Of a stretch of 64,000 bases of DNA, positions 8,660-17,975 are shown one piece after another. The position numbers and the translations under genes are program-made. Source of the stretch: Betaproteobacteria bacterium (GTDB lineage: Bacteria; Pseudomonadota; Gammaproteobacteria; Burkholderiales; SG8-39). Every line of letters starts with the position of its first letter. The first letter of the stretch is position 1. Below the pieces are notes generated by a model. It was given only the letters and a program-made list of their open reading frames with translations, was not told where the DNA came from and made no database searches. The stretch lies in assembly GCA_016195915.1 (NCBI GenBank), contig JACPYS010000009.1:55089-119088 (forward strand). Reading direction: 5' to 3'.

Positions 8660-9562
8660 ATGCTCGAATCCCAGATACTGCTCCAGATCGCCTGGACCAG
8701 CGTTTCGACCGCAACCTATTACGTGCTGTTTGCGATTGCGTTCGCGCTCACCCTCAAGGTGGCGCAGCTGTGGAACTTCGCGCAGGCGGGAATCATGGGC
8801 CTGGCCTTCTACGCGATGTACGCGGCGATGCTCGGTTGGAATTGGCCGCACCCCGCCGGCGTTGCGTTTGGGCTCGCGGTCGCGGTCGCGGCTTCGGTTT
8901 GCATCGAGGTTTGGGGATTTCGCGTGCTGCGCGGCCGGCGCTCCTCGTCCCTCATGATTTTCATTTTCGCGATCGTTTTCGCCGAGTTCATCGCGTACCT
9001 GCTGACGCTCGTCTTCGGCACCGAACCGCAGACGCTGACCCGGTCGATCATGTCCGAGGTGCATCTGGTCGGCGGGATCGCGATCTCGGATTGGGATCTC
9101 AAGGCGCTGACAACGACCGCGATCCTGTGCCTGGCGCTGTTCGCCTATCTGAGCTTCACCCAGCAGGGGCAGTTCCTCTATGCGGTCGCCGACAACGGAG
9201 AACTCGCCGAACTCTATGGCATCAGCGCGAACCGCGCCTACCTCGTTTCGCTGGTGATCGCCGCAGTGTTCGTGAGCTTCGGCATCTACCTTTACGGCAC
9301 GCGCGCATCGATGATTCCGACCGCGCCGCTCGAACTGATGCTGTTCGCCGTCATCGCCACGATACTCGGTGGCATCGGCTCGATACTCGGCGCCGGGCTG
9401 GCCGCCATCTTCCTGTCGGTGCTGCAAAGCGCGAGCATTCTCGTGATCCCGTCGCAGTGGCAGGGATCGCTGACCTATTTCGTGCTGTTCGTCGTCATCC
9501 TGTTCTTTCCGACCGGCTTGCGGCTGCCGGCGTGGATCCGCCGCGTCGCGCGGGCCGGGTGA
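8660..9562 (+). CDS. livH: LIV-type ABC transporter permease, LivH-like (cluster 1)
   Basis: Inner-membrane permease of 300 residues with about eight hydrophobic segments. It has LivH hallmarks: an early helix followed by KVAQLWNFAQAG, and the loop VADNGELAELYGISANRAY that matches the cytoplasmic coupling region. It starts with ATG at 8660 and is followed after 36 bases by livM. It would form the translocation pore together with the LivM protein. Confidence 0.92.
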   Translation: MLESQILLQIAWTSVSTATYYVLFAIAFALTLKVAQLWNFAQAGIMGLAFYAMYAAMLGWNWPHPAGVAFGLAVAVAASVCIEVWGFRVLRGRRSSSLMIFIFAIVFAEFIAYLLTLVFGTEPQTLTRSIMSEVHLVGGIAISDWDLKALTTTAILCLALFAYLSFTQQGQFLYAVADNGELAELYGISANRAYLVSLVIAAVFVSFGIYLYGTRASMIPTAPLELMLFAVIATILGGIGSILGAGLAAIFLSVLQSASILVIPSQWQGSLTYFVLFVVILFFPTGLRLPAWIRRVARAG

Positions 9563-9598
9563 AGGCCGTACCGGGGCGCTGACCCTACCCGCGAGGCG

Positions 9599-10456
9599 AT
9601 GGAATACGTCTACTCCGTGCTGGTCATGATCGGCATCTACACGATCATGGCCTCGAGCTTCAACCTGATCATCGGATTCGGCGGCCTGATCAGCATCGCC
9701 CACCCGATCTTCTTCGCCCTGTCGGCGTATGCTTCTGCACTCGTGAATCTGCATTGGGGCGTGCCGATCCCGCTGGCGATCCTTCTCGGCACGCTGTTTG
9801 CCGCCGCGATGTCTGTCATGTTGTCGCTGCCTAGCCTGCGCATTTCCGGCGACTACCTGCTGATCGCAAGCATGGGATTCCAACTCGGCTTCGTCGAGGT
9901 GATCAAGAACGTCGACTTCGCCGGCGGTGCGGGCGGGCTCACGGGCATCGCCTCGATCTACTCAGGGCCGAGCCGCAGCCCGGCGTTCGTGGTCACGACC
10001 CTGACGATTGCGGCCACGGTGGTGAGTGTCGTGCATTGGTTGACGCACGGCGAATACGGACGCGCGATCCGGGCGATGCGCGACGACGAGGAGTGCTTCG
10101 CGTCACTCGGCCGCAACCCGATGGCGATCAAGATCACGATCTTCGCGGTGGGCTCCGCGCTCGCGGGGCTTGCCGGCGCGCTGTACGCACACTATTTCCA
10201 GTTCCTCTCGCCCGAGCAGTTTGGCATCACCCAGTCGGCGCTGATCCTGACCATGGTCGTCGTCGGTGGAATGGGGTCCACCTGGGGACCCGTGGTCGGC
10301 GCGCTGCTGCTCACCGCATTGCCCCAGGCGATCACGTTCCTCAACCTGCCGCCGTCGGTGATGGCGCCGCTGCAGGGAATGCTCTACACAGGCCTGGTGC
10401 TGCTGTTCCTGTTCGTGCGCCCGGCCGGTCTGGTCGCGAAGAGGCTCGGGCAATGA
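9599..10456 (+). CDS. livM: LIV-type ABC transporter permease, LivM-like (cluster 1)
   Basis: Second permease, 285 residues. The N-terminal hydrophobic tract contains NLIIGFGGLISIAHP, the LivM signature region. The coupling loop is GRAIRAMRDDEECFASLGRN, and the C-terminal membrane segment ends in FVRPAGLV. The ATG at 9599 follows a short spacer. The stop overlaps the livG start as ATGA, so the two are probably translationally coupled. Confidence 0.92.
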   Translation: MEYVYSVLVMIGIYTIMASSFNLIIGFGGLISIAHPIFFALSAYASALVNLHWGVPIPLAILLGTLFAAAMSVMLSLPSLRISGDYLLIASMGFQLGFVEVIKNVDFAGGAGGLTGIASIYSGPSRSPAFVVTTLTIAATVVSVVHWLTHGEYGRAIRAMRDDEECFASLGRNPMAIKITIFAVGSALAGLAGALYAHYFQFLSPEQFGITQSALILTMVVVGGMGSTWGPVVGALLLTALPQAITFLNLPPSVMAPLQGMLYTGLVLLFLFVRPAGLVAKRLGQ

Positions 10457-11226
10457 ACGCTCCGCGCGCCGCCATTCGCGTGACCGACGTGTCCAAGCGC
10501 TTCGGCGGCATCGTCGTCGCCGAAAACGTCAATCTCGAGTTGCGCTCGGGCGAGATCCTCGGCTTGATCGGGCCAAACGGCGCCGGCAAGACCACGCTGT
10601 TCAACCTGATCTGCGGCATCCACACGCCCGACAGCGGCGAAATCTGGCTGCGCGATCAACCCTTGTCGCGCGTGCCGGTGTACCGCCGCGCGCGGCTCGG
10701 GATCGCGCGCACCTGGCAGAATATCCGGTTGTTTCCGACGCTGAGCGTGATCGACAACCTGCTCATGGGCCCGCGCCGCTACCCGGGCGAAGCGCTGCTT
10801 GCCGGCATTTTCGGCGCGCGTACGCGGCGCGCAGATGCGCAAGCCGCACGCGAGCGGGCGGAGGAAATCCTCGCGCGCATGGGGCTCTCCGACGCCCGCG
10901 ACAAAACGCCGGCCGAACTCCCGTTCGGACAGCAGAAGCTCGCCGGCATGGCGCGCACGCTGATGAACGATGGCGAAGTGCTGCTGCTCGACGAGCCGAT
11001 GGCCGGGGTCGAGGGACAGGTTTACGAAACCATCAGGCAGGTCGTGCGCGACGAGGCGAGCGCCGGCCGGGCCGTGTGCATCGTCGAGCACAACGTCTCG
11101 TTCATCCGGGATCTGTGCACGCGCGCCGTGTTCATGTTCAACGGATGCATCGAGCAGTCGGGAACAATGGAAGAACTGCTCGCAAGCGACAAGCTCGCGG
11201 AGCTGTACTTCGGCGGCAGGAGCTGA
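10453..11226 (+). CDS. livG: LIV-type ABC transporter ATPase, LivG-like (cluster 1)
   Basis: 257-residue ATP-binding subunit. Walker A GPNGAGKT is at residues 40-47, Walker B is in VLLLDEPMAG, and the LivG-specific insertion RARLGIARTWQNIRLFP is present. The ABC signature is degenerate (LPFGQQK), as is common in LivG. The ATG at 10453 overlaps the livM stop (ATGA). A longer in-frame reading begins inside livM and was rejected. Confidence 0.93.
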   Translation: MNAPRAAIRVTDVSKRFGGIVVAENVNLELRSGEILGLIGPNGAGKTTLFNLICGIHTPDSGEIWLRDQPLSRVPVYRRARLGIARTWQNIRLFPTLSVIDNLLMGPRRYPGEALLAGIFGARTRRADAQAARERAEEILARMGLSDARDKTPAELPFGQQKLAGMARTLMNDGEVLLLDEPMAGVEGQVYETIRQVVRDEASAGRAVCIVEHNVSFIRDLCTRAVFMFNGCIEQSGTMEELLASDKLAELYFGGRS

Positions 11227-11230
11227 CGCA

Positions 11231-11914
11231 GTGCTCGAGTTTCGCGCGGTTTCCGCGCGCTACGGAAAGCTCGCGGCGCTCATTGAAGTCTCGCTCTCGG
11301 TGCCTGATGGCGCGCGCGTCGCTATCTTCGGCCACAACGGGGCAGGCAAGACCACACTTCTCAAGTGCGGGGTCGGTGCGATGCCCGGAATCGATGGCGA
11401 GGTCTCCTGCAATGGCACGCGCATCGTGCCGGGTGCGGTTTACCGGAACACGCGGCTCGGCATCGGCTTCGTTCCGCAGGGCCACAACGTATTCAAGAAC
11501 CTGGGCGTCGAGCGCAACCTCGGGATCGCAGGCTTGCTGCACGACAAGCGCTTCGTCGAGCGCGTCTACGAACTGTTCCCGATGCTCGCCGAGCGGCGCG
11601 CGCAGCTTGCAGGGTCGCTCTCGGGCGGGCAGCAGCAGATGCTGGCCCTCGGCATGGCGCTGATGACACAACCGAGGATCCTGCTGCTCGACGAGCCGGC
11701 GACGGGGCTCGCGCCCGTAATCGTCGAGAACGTGCTGGCGAGCCTGTTGCGGATCAACGAGACCATGAAGACGGCGATCGTGATCGTCGAGCAGAACGTC
11801 AAGGCGACGCTGCCGGTGGTCGAGCGCGCCTTGATCCTCAAGGCCGGGCGGCTGGTGTGGGACGGCTCGAGCGCGGAACTTGCGCGCAAGGAGGATCTGT
11901 GGACATGGTTTTAG
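11231..11914 (+). CDS. livF: LIV-type ABC transporter ATPase, LivF-like (cluster 1)
   Basis: 227-residue ATP-binding subunit. Walker A GHNGAGKT is near residues 34-41, the signature SLSGGQQQM is intact, and Walker B is ILLLDEPATGLAP. The GTG at 11231 is 4 bases after livG. Its last codons overlap the start of the MmgE/PrpD gene by 10 bases, which ties the transporter to the downstream enzymes in one transcript. Confidence 0.93.
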   Translation: MLEFRAVSARYGKLAALIEVSLSVPDGARVAIFGHNGAGKTTLLKCGVGAMPGIDGEVSCNGTRIVPGAVYRNTRLGIGFVPQGHNVFKNLGVERNLGIAGLLHDKRFVERVYELFPMLAERRAQLAGSLSGGQQQMLALGMALMTQPRILLLDEPATGLAPVIVENVLASLLRINETMKTAIVIVEQNVKATLPVVERALILKAGRLVWDGSSAELARKEDLWTWF

Positions 11915-13299
11915 CCGATCGGGACGCGGTCGAATCAGGCGTGCGCGAACTGTTCGCCTTTGCGCGCGCCACCCGTCTTCAGGACATTCCACCCGCCGCG
12001 CTTCGCCGCAGCGTGATGATCATTGCCGACGATCTGGGCGCCATTGTCGCGGCCGCGGACGAGCCCGAGGTCGCGGCCGCACACGCGCAGTTTCAACGCC
12101 TGGGAGGGCCGGCCGAGGCCACGGTGTTCGGCCGTTCGGGCGTGCGGCTCGAGCGCTCGCTCGCGGCGGCGGCCAACGGGCTTGCCGCCGACTGGTGCGA
12201 GCTCGACGAGGGGTACCGCAAGGCCGTATGTCACGCCGGTCTCTACACCCTTCCCGCCCTGCTCGCCGAAGCCGAGGCGACCGGTGTCAGCATCAGCGAG
12301 GTGCTCCGTTGCGCGGTGCTGTCCTACGAAGTCACCGCGCGGTTTGCGCGCGCCTGGGAGTTCCCGCCGTTCACGCTTCATCCGCACGGCATCTTCAACT
12401 CGCTCGGCGCCGCGACCGCCTTGGGCCTGGCGCGAGGACTCGACGAGCCGACCCTGCTCGCGGCGGTCACCGGGGCATGCACGCTGGTTGCTGCAGGGCC
12501 CTACGACCACGCCGTGCGCGGCGCGCTGATCCGCAATGCGTGGCCCGCGACCTGCGCCTGGTGCGGATTCCGCGCGGTCGAATGGGCGAGTTGCGGGATT
12601 GGCGGGATCGCGGGGTCTCCCTACGACGTGTACACGCGCGCGCTTTCGGGTCGGGCCAAGCCGTCGGAACTCACCGCGGGACTCGGCAGCGACTGGGCCG
12701 TCGCAAGCGGATACCACAAGGCCTACGGTTGCTGCCAGTACGCGCATTCCGCGATCGAAGCGACGCTCGACGCGCTGGCGGTGCTCTCCGATCCTGTCGC
12801 GCCATTTGACTGCAAGCGGGTGCGCCGGGTCACCGTCGAAGCCCACAAGCTGGGCCTGTCGCTCGCCAATTACGCACCCGAAACTTCACTCGCAGCCAAG
12901 TTCTCTCTGCCGCATTGCATCGCTTCGACGATCGTCAACGGCAACGCGGGCCACCGCACGTTCGGCGCGCGGTCGCTCGCCGATTCCCGCGTCGCCGCGC
13001 TGCGCAGCAAAGTCGAATTGATTCCATATCTGCCCGAGGACCAGCCCTGGCCGTACGACCGGCCGGCGCGCGTGACCATCGAGATCGACGACGGCCGGCG
13101 CATCACGCGCGACTGCCAGAGCGCCAAGGGGCAGCCGGACCGGCCGTTGTCCGAGCAGGAACTGTTCGCGAAGGTCGATGCTCTCGCGGGGATCCGCTAC
13201 CCAGCGCTGGCGCGCGAGATGTTCGCTCTGCTCGATCTCGCGCCGTCGCGGCTCGCCGGACGCTGGCCCGAGTTGCTCGAACGCGCGCTCTGTGACTGA
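11905..13299 (+). CDS. MmgE/PrpD-family protein (first copy)
   Basis: 464 residues. MmgE/PrpD is the family of 2-methylcitrate dehydratase, cis-aconitate decarboxylase-like enzymes and iminodisuccinate epimerase. Recognisable parts are the LRCAVLSYEVTARFARAWEF helix region, HPHGIFNSLGAATALG, the YKAYGCCQYAHSAIEATLD-like segment and KFSLPHCIA. The ATG at 11905 has AAGGAGG 12 bases upstream and overlaps livF. It lies with a flavoprotein and a second MmgE/PrpD gene behind a LIV transporter, suggesting catabolism of an imported organic acid. The precise reaction is unknown. Confidence 0.85.
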   Translation: MVLADRDAVESGVRELFAFARATRLQDIPPAALRRSVMIIADDLGAIVAAADEPEVAAAHAQFQRLGGPAEATVFGRSGVRLERSLAAAANGLAADWCELDEGYRKAVCHAGLYTLPALLAEAEATGVSISEVLRCAVLSYEVTARFARAWEFPPFTLHPHGIFNSLGAATALGLARGLDEPTLLAAVTGACTLVAAGPYDHAVRGALIRNAWPATCAWCGFRAVEWASCGIGGIAGSPYDVYTRALSGRAKPSELTAGLGSDWAVASGYHKAYGCCQYAHSAIEATLDALAVLSDPVAPFDCKRVRRVTVEAHKLGLSLANYAPETSLAAKFSLPHCIASTIVNGNAGHRTFGARSLADSRVAALRSKVELIPYLPEDQPWPYDRPARVTIEIDDGRRITRDCQSAKGQPDRPLSEQELFAKVDALAGIRYPALAREMFALLDLAPSRLAGRWPELLERALCD

Positions 13300-13300
13300 C

Positions 13301-14686
13301 ATGGCCGAAGACTTCGACTGGAGCCTCGACGTGCTTGTGATCGGCGGCGGCGGCTGCGGTCTGGCTGCCGCGATTGCCGCCCACGATGCCGGTGCCGAAA
13401 CGGCCATCGTCGAGAAGCTCGACCGGCCTGGCGGCAACACTGCACTCTCGACGGGCTCGGTCCCGGGCGCCGGGAGCCGGTTCCAGCGCGCCGCAGGCAT
13501 CGCCGATTCGCCCGAGCAGATGATCGAGGACTACGGGCGCAAGTGCGGGGAGCACGCGATGAATCACCTGACGCGGCTGCTCGCGCACGAGTCCGCGCCC
13601 TTGGTGGAATGGCTGGTCGATGCGGTCGGCGCAAGGATGTCGATCATCACCGATTACTGCCATGTCGGCCACTCGATTCCGCGCCTGCATGCGCCGGTGT
13701 CGCGCCGCGGGCAGGATCTGCTCGATGACCTGCTCGCCGCGGCGGCGCGGCGCGGCATCGCCCTCGCATGCGGCAATGCGGTACGCGAACTCATGTCGAA
13801 CACGGACGGCGCAATCTGCGGCGCGCTCATCGAGACTACGCAGGGAGAAGTCACGCGCGTCGGCGCGAAAAAGACCATCCTCGCGACCAATGGCTTCGCG
13901 GCCAACCGCGACCTCGTCGCGCAATACTGCCCGGAGATTGCCGGCGCCGAATATTTCGGGGCGCGCGGCAGCACGGGCGAAGCGATCCGCTGGGGACAGC
14001 GGCTCGGTGCGGCGCTCGCGAACATGGGCGCTTACCAGGGCTACGCGGCCGTTGCCTACCCGCAGGGGCAGCTTCTGTCGTGGACCACCATCGAGAAGGG
14101 CGGCGTGCTGGTCGATCGGCACGGCGAGCGCTTCGGCGACGAAGGCGCAGGCTATTCCGGCTTCGCGCGCGACGTCATGGCCGCCGCGGCGCCGGTGCAC
14201 GCGATCTTCGACGATCGCATCCGCGCGATCGCGGACAAGGAGGAAGAGTTCCACGAAATGATGGATATGGGCGGCGCGCGGCGCGCCGGTTCTGCGGGCG
14301 AACTGGCGCGGGCGATTGGCGTCGATACGGAAAGGCTTGCTGCGGCGATCGCGCGCTATAACGATGCCGCCGCAGGGCGCTCGGCCGATTTCCTCGGGCG
14401 CACCGCGTTCGGCATCGCCCCGCTCCTGCCGCCGCTGTACGCGACCCGGGTCGTTCCCGGGTTGTTCCACACTCAGGGAGGTTTGCTGGTCGACGAAAAA
14501 GCGCATGTGCTGCGCGCGGACGGAACCATCATCGCAAACCTTTTCGCTGGCGGAGGAGCCGCAGCCGGGATCAGCGGCAGCACAGGCGGCGGAGGTTACG
14601 CCTCCGGCAACGGATTGCTTACGGCGCTCGGTCTCGGACGGCTGGCAGGATGCACCGCCGCCGCGGAGATCGGCGCGCGAGCGTGA
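13301..14686 (+). CDS. FAD-dependent dehydrogenase (fumarate reductase flavoprotein-like)
   Basis: 461-residue soluble flavoprotein of the FAD_binding_2 family. The dinucleotide motif GGGGCG is near residues 15-20, followed by EKLDRPGGNTALSTG, and the C-terminal FAD/substrate region reads TQGGLLVDEKAHVLRADG then LFAGGGAAAGISG. The start is ATG at 13301, one base after the preceding stop; GTG at 13292 is an alternative. It probably oxidises or reduces a carbon-carbon bond of the substrate handled by the flanking MmgE/PrpD proteins. The substrate is not known. Confidence 0.85.
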   Translation: MAEDFDWSLDVLVIGGGGCGLAAAIAAHDAGAETAIVEKLDRPGGNTALSTGSVPGAGSRFQRAAGIADSPEQMIEDYGRKCGEHAMNHLTRLLAHESAPLVEWLVDAVGARMSIITDYCHVGHSIPRLHAPVSRRGQDLLDDLLAAAARRGIALACGNAVRELMSNTDGAICGALIETTQGEVTRVGAKKTILATNGFAANRDLVAQYCPEIAGAEYFGARGSTGEAIRWGQRLGAALANMGAYQGYAAVAYPQGQLLSWTTIEKGGVLVDRHGERFGDEGAGYSGFARDVMAAAAPVHAIFDDRIRAIADKEEEFHEMMDMGGARRAGSAGELARAIGVDTERLAAAIARYNDAAAGRSADFLGRTAFGIAPLLPPLYATRVVPGLFHTQGGLLVDEKAHVLRADGTIIANLFAGGGAAAGISGSTGGGGYASGNGLLTALGLGRLAGCTAAAEIGARA

Positions 14687-16095
14687 GCACCACTCCCCTC
14701 GACGGCGCTGCGCTTGCGAGCGCGCGGCTCGCCGACTTCGCGGCGGCGCTCGAATTCGAAGCGATTCCCCTGGAAGTCGTGCAGGCCGCAAGCGATCATC
14801 TGCTCGACGCGATCGGCGTAGGCCTCGCAGCCGCTTCGCTTCCGGCAGCCGATAAGTATGCGGCGGCGCTCCGCGAACTCGGGGAAGGCGATGACGCAAC
14901 CGTGCTCGGCCTGCCCGGCCGCTGGCCTGCCGCGTCCGCCGCGCTCCACAACGGTACGCTGATCCATTCGCTCGAATTCGACGATACGCACATCGCATCG
15001 GTCGTGCATGGCAGCAGCGTCCTCGCCGCTGCCGCGCTCGCGGTTGCCGAAAAATCCAAAGCCAGCGGAAGGGACCTGCTCAAGGCGTACGTGGTGGGAT
15101 GGGAAGCCTTCATCCGGCTCGGTCTCGCAGCCCCCGGCTTGTTCCAGCCGCGCGGCTTTCAGCTGACCGCAGTCGGCGGTTCGTCGATCGCGGCGCTGGT
15201 GTCGTCGATGCTGCTCGGCCTCGACCCGGCCTCGACGCGACATGCGCTCGGGATCACCGCCAGCCAGATGAGCGGAACCTTCGAGCCGCTTGCGGATGGA
15301 AGCGCATCGAAAGCGCTGAACCCCGGGTGGGCGGCGCACGGCGGCGTCGTGGCGGCGCTGCTCGCGAAGTCCGGCATGACCGGACCGATGACCGTCTACG
15401 AAGGAAGGTTCGGTCTATATGGCGCATTCGCGGGCGACGCCTCGCTTGGCGAGCGCTATGTCGCGCTGCTCAGGAGCCTCGGAACGCGGTGGCATCTCCC
15501 CGAGGCTGCGCTCAAGGCCTATCCCTGCTGCCACTATATTCACCCGTTTCTCGAATGCGCTGATGCACTGCGCATGGAACTCGCCGCGCGCGGCGTGCTC
15601 GCCGAGAATATTGCGCAGATAACGTGTACCGGCCCTGCCGGCTACGAGACCGTGATCTGCGACCCGTGGGCGCGCAAACAGCGTCCCTCGAACGGCTACG
15701 ATGCGAAGTTCTCGCTGCCCTATTGCGTGAGCGCGGCGCTGTCCGGTGCAACCATCGACGTGCCCTTCTTCGCATTCGACACCCCCGACCCACGCGTCCT
15801 CACGCTTGCCTCCCGGGTGATGTGGCAGCGCGACGACGAGGCCGATTTCCCGCGGTGCTTCCCGGCGCGCGTCGATCTGCAGATTGCCGGCGGTTCCGTG
15901 CTCGGCCGCGCGGTCGATGACGTGTTCGGGTCACCGGCCCGCAGGATGCCCCACGAGCAGCTCATAGCGAAATTCCGCGGCAACGCGGTGCTGTCGCTCA
16001 CCGCGGACGGTGTCGAGCGGGTTCTCTCGCAGCTCGAGCGGATCGCAGAAATGCCCGATGTACGCGTGCTCGGCGATACCCTCATTGCGGCTTGA
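14683..16095 (+). CDS. MmgE/PrpD-family protein (second copy)
   Basis: 470 residues from a GTG at 14683 in a GTGA overlap with the flavoprotein stop. Family landmarks are HNGTLIHSLEFDDTH (N-terminal helical domain), GSASKALNPGWAAHGG and KAYPCCHYIHPFLECADAL, followed by FSLPYCVSAAL. These are more canonical than in the first copy, which is clearly divergent from it, so the pair is not a recent duplication. The two may form a hetero-oligomer or catalyse successive steps. The gene ends the plus-strand cluster and overlaps the convergent receptor gene by 14 bases. Confidence 0.87.
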   Translation: MSTTPLDGAALASARLADFAAALEFEAIPLEVVQAASDHLLDAIGVGLAAASLPAADKYAAALRELGEGDDATVLGLPGRWPAASAALHNGTLIHSLEFDDTHIASVVHGSSVLAAAALAVAEKSKASGRDLLKAYVVGWEAFIRLGLAAPGLFQPRGFQLTAVGGSSIAALVSSMLLGLDPASTRHALGITASQMSGTFEPLADGSASKALNPGWAAHGGVVAALLAKSGMTGPMTVYEGRFGLYGAFAGDASLGERYVALLRSLGTRWHLPEAALKAYPCCHYIHPFLECADALRMELAARGVLAENIAQITCTGPAGYETVICDPWARKQRPSNGYDAKFSLPYCVSAALSGATIDVPFFAFDTPDPRVLTLASRVMWQRDDEADFPRCFPARVDLQIAGGSVLGRAVDDVFGSPARRMPHEQLIAKFRGNAVLSLTADGVERVLSQLERIAEMPDVRVLGDTLIAA

Positions 16096-17053
16096 TGCCG
16101 GCCTGCTTCACGACCTTGCCCCAGGTTTCGTACTCGCTCTTCATGAACCGCGCGAGGTCCTCCGGACTTCCGGGCTTCGGCTCGACACCCTGTTTGTGGA
16201 GTGCCGCGACGGTCTCCGCAGAGTTCAGCACCTTGACCAGTTCCCGGTTGAGCCGATCGACTACCTCGCGCGGCGTCTTGGCCGGCGCGAGGTAGGCGTA
16301 CCAGTTGATCGCCTCGTAACCCGGATAACCCGACTCGGCGACGGTCGGGTAGTCGGGCAGCAGCGTCGAGCGGATCGCACCCGTGGTCGCGATCGGCCGT
16401 GCCTTGCCCGCCTTGATGTGCGGCAGCGGCGCCACGGGCGTCGCGAAATAGATCATGATCTGCCCGCCCAGCAGGCCGGCCATCGCAGGGCCGCCACCCT
16501 TGTAGGGCACGTGGACGAGTTCGACTTTCGCCATCATCGCGAGGAGTTCGCCCGCGAGGTGCCCTGCGCCCCCGATGCCCGAGGAACCGTAGGTCACCGT
16601 GCCGGGCTTGTCCTTCGCGAGCGCGATCAGTTCGGCGAGGTTTTTCGCCGGCACGGAAGGGTGGACGACGATGAGGTTCGGAAACACCACCGCCATCGTG
16701 ATCGGCGCAAGGTCGCGGAACGGGTCGTAGGGCAGCTTGAGCAAGTGCGGATTCACCGTGAGCGAGCCGACGTTGGCGAGCACCAGCGTATGCCCGTCGG
16801 GCGCGCTCTTCGCGACGAAATCGACCGCGATGTTCCCGCCCGCGCCGGCCCGGTTCTCGACCACGACCTGCTGCCCGAGGCTGTCCGATAGCGGCTTCTG
16901 CACGATGCGCGCGACGGTGTCGGTGCCGCCGCCGGGCTCGAAACCCACCACCACCGTGACCGGCCGCGAAGGGAACCCTTGCGAAAAACCCGTCTGGGCG
17001 AAGCAGGCCGCCAAGACCAGGAATAGAGAAGTCTTGATTGACGTTACGTTCAT
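16082..17053 (-). CDS. Bug-family tripartite tricarboxylate transporter receptor
   Basis: Periplasmic solute receptor (TctC/Bug family), 323 residues. The signal peptide covers about residues 1-25 and the mature protein begins near QGFPSRPVTVVVGFEPGGG, the canonical Bug start. The conserved HVPYKGGGPAMAGLLGGQI segment is present. The ATG at 17053 was chosen over an upstream start with no signal peptide. No TctA/TctB membrane genes are nearby, so it is an orphan receptor, as is common in Burkholderiales. It is convergent with the MmgE/PrpD gene, and its ligand may be a carboxylate. Confidence 0.9.
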   Translation of the reverse strand: MNVTSIKTSLFLVLAACFAQTGFSQGFPSRPVTVVVGFEPGGGTDTVARIVQKPLSDSLGQQVVVENRAGAGGNIAVDFVAKSAPDGHTLVLANVGSLTVNPHLLKLPYDPFRDLAPITMAVVFPNLIVVHPSVPAKNLAELIALAKDKPGTVTYGSSGIGGAGHLAGELLAMMAKVELVHVPYKGGGPAMAGLLGGQIMIYFATPVAPLPHIKAGKARPIATTGAIRSTLLPDYPTVAESGYPGYEAINWYAYLAPAKTPREVVDRLNRELVKVLNSAETVAALHKQGVEPKPGSPEDLARFMKSEYETWGKVVKQAGIKPQ

Positions 17054-17254
17054 CCTCGGAGCCCTCCCGTCCAAGTCTGCGACGCGGGCAAAACATGCGC
17101 AGTCTTGCTTGTCGTTGGCGGCGCAATCTATTCCAGCGGCGGGCAGAAGGCAAGTTCCGGCCGCTCCGTGCGTGGCTGATGTGTGGCTGATGTTGTTAAA
17201 GCGACCGATATGTTTTAGCATCTTGGTGTTTTATCACTACCTTGCGAGCGCACC

Positions 17255-17491
17255 ATGAGCCGCCTGACCATCACCCTGTCCGACGCCCGCTACCGCGCCC
17301 TGAAAGAGGCTTCCGCCCGGCGGGACAAGACGATCGGGCAGTTGATCGAAGAAAGCCTGGAACTCTATGGCATCAAAACCCGCGAGGACGCGCAGGCGCT
17401 GGTGCAGCGCGCCCGACGCCGCGCCGGCCTGGGCGAAGCGCAAGCCCTGGCATTGGCAGAAAGGGAAGTGAAAGCCGCCCGCCGGCGTTGA
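17255..17491 (+). CDS. Ribbon-helix-helix antitoxin-like protein
   Basis: 78 residues. The N-terminal strand SRLTITLSDARYRALK, the helix KTIGQLIEESLELY and a basic C-terminus are typical of RHH (CopG/Arc-like) antitoxins. It lies 22 bases upstream of a PIN-domain gene on the same strand, the usual antitoxin-toxin order. The 200 bases upstream (17054-17254) contain no gene, only an imperfect tandem GTGGCTGATG repeat near 17170. Confidence 0.75.
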   Translation: MSRLTITLSDARYRALKEASARRDKTIGQLIEESLELYGIKTREDAQALVQRARRRAGLGEAQALALAEREVKAARRR

Positions 17492-17513
17492 TCCAGCCTG
17501 CTCTCGCATCCCC

Positions 17514-17945
17514 ATGTCGCCCCCGGTGATTGTCGATACCAATGTCGTTGTCGCCGGACTGTTGACTGCGAGTGCCGAGTCGCCGGTTGCTCGCGTACTG
17601 GACGGCATGCTTGCAGCCGCATTCCCATTTGCGATTTCGGCCTCGCTCCTCGCGGAATACCGGGAGGTGCTGAAACGTCCATCGCTGCGCAAAGCGCACA
17701 GGCTCACCGCGGCCGAACTCGACGTAATTCTCGTGGGTCTGGTCGAGCACGCCATCGTGCTCGCCCCCCCGCCGGCGCCGCGCGCCCCGGACCCGGGCGA
17801 CCAGCATCTCTGGGAACTGCTCGCGGCCCGGGCGGACCTGGTGCTGATCACGGGCGACAAACGATTGCAGAAAGATCGTGCCATGGGTCCGCGCATCTTC
17901 TCACCGGCTGCATTCTTCACACGATGGCCGCCGGTCGAGCGCTGA
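17514..17945 (+). CDS. PIN-domain toxin-like ribonuclease (COG1569 type)
   Basis: 143 residues. The PIN-fold acidic positions are visible: the first Asp in VIVDTNVVVAGLL, a Glu in LLAEYREVLKR, and the C-terminal Asp pair around DQHLWELLA and LITGDKRL. This is the putative toxin of the upstream RHH antitoxin; such proteins act as metal-dependent RNases. The acidic set appears complete, so the module may be active. Confidence 0.8.
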   Translation: MSPPVIVDTNVVVAGLLTASAESPVARVLDGMLAAAFPFAISASLLAEYREVLKRPSLRKAHRLTAAELDVILVGLVEHAIVLAPPPAPRAPDPGDQHLWELLAARADLVLITGDKRLQKDRAMGPRIFSPAAFFTRWPPVER

Positions 17946-17975
17946 TCGATTGCCCGGACGGATAACGGAGACAAG

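Noticed and set aside
8378..9883. Minus-strand frame of 501 codons
   Set aside because: Antisense to LivH and part of the binding-protein and LivM genes; low-complexity charged translation.
17165..17190. Tandem GTGGCTGATG repeat as possible iteron or operator
   Set aside because: Only two copies and imperfect; no origin or replication gene nearby.
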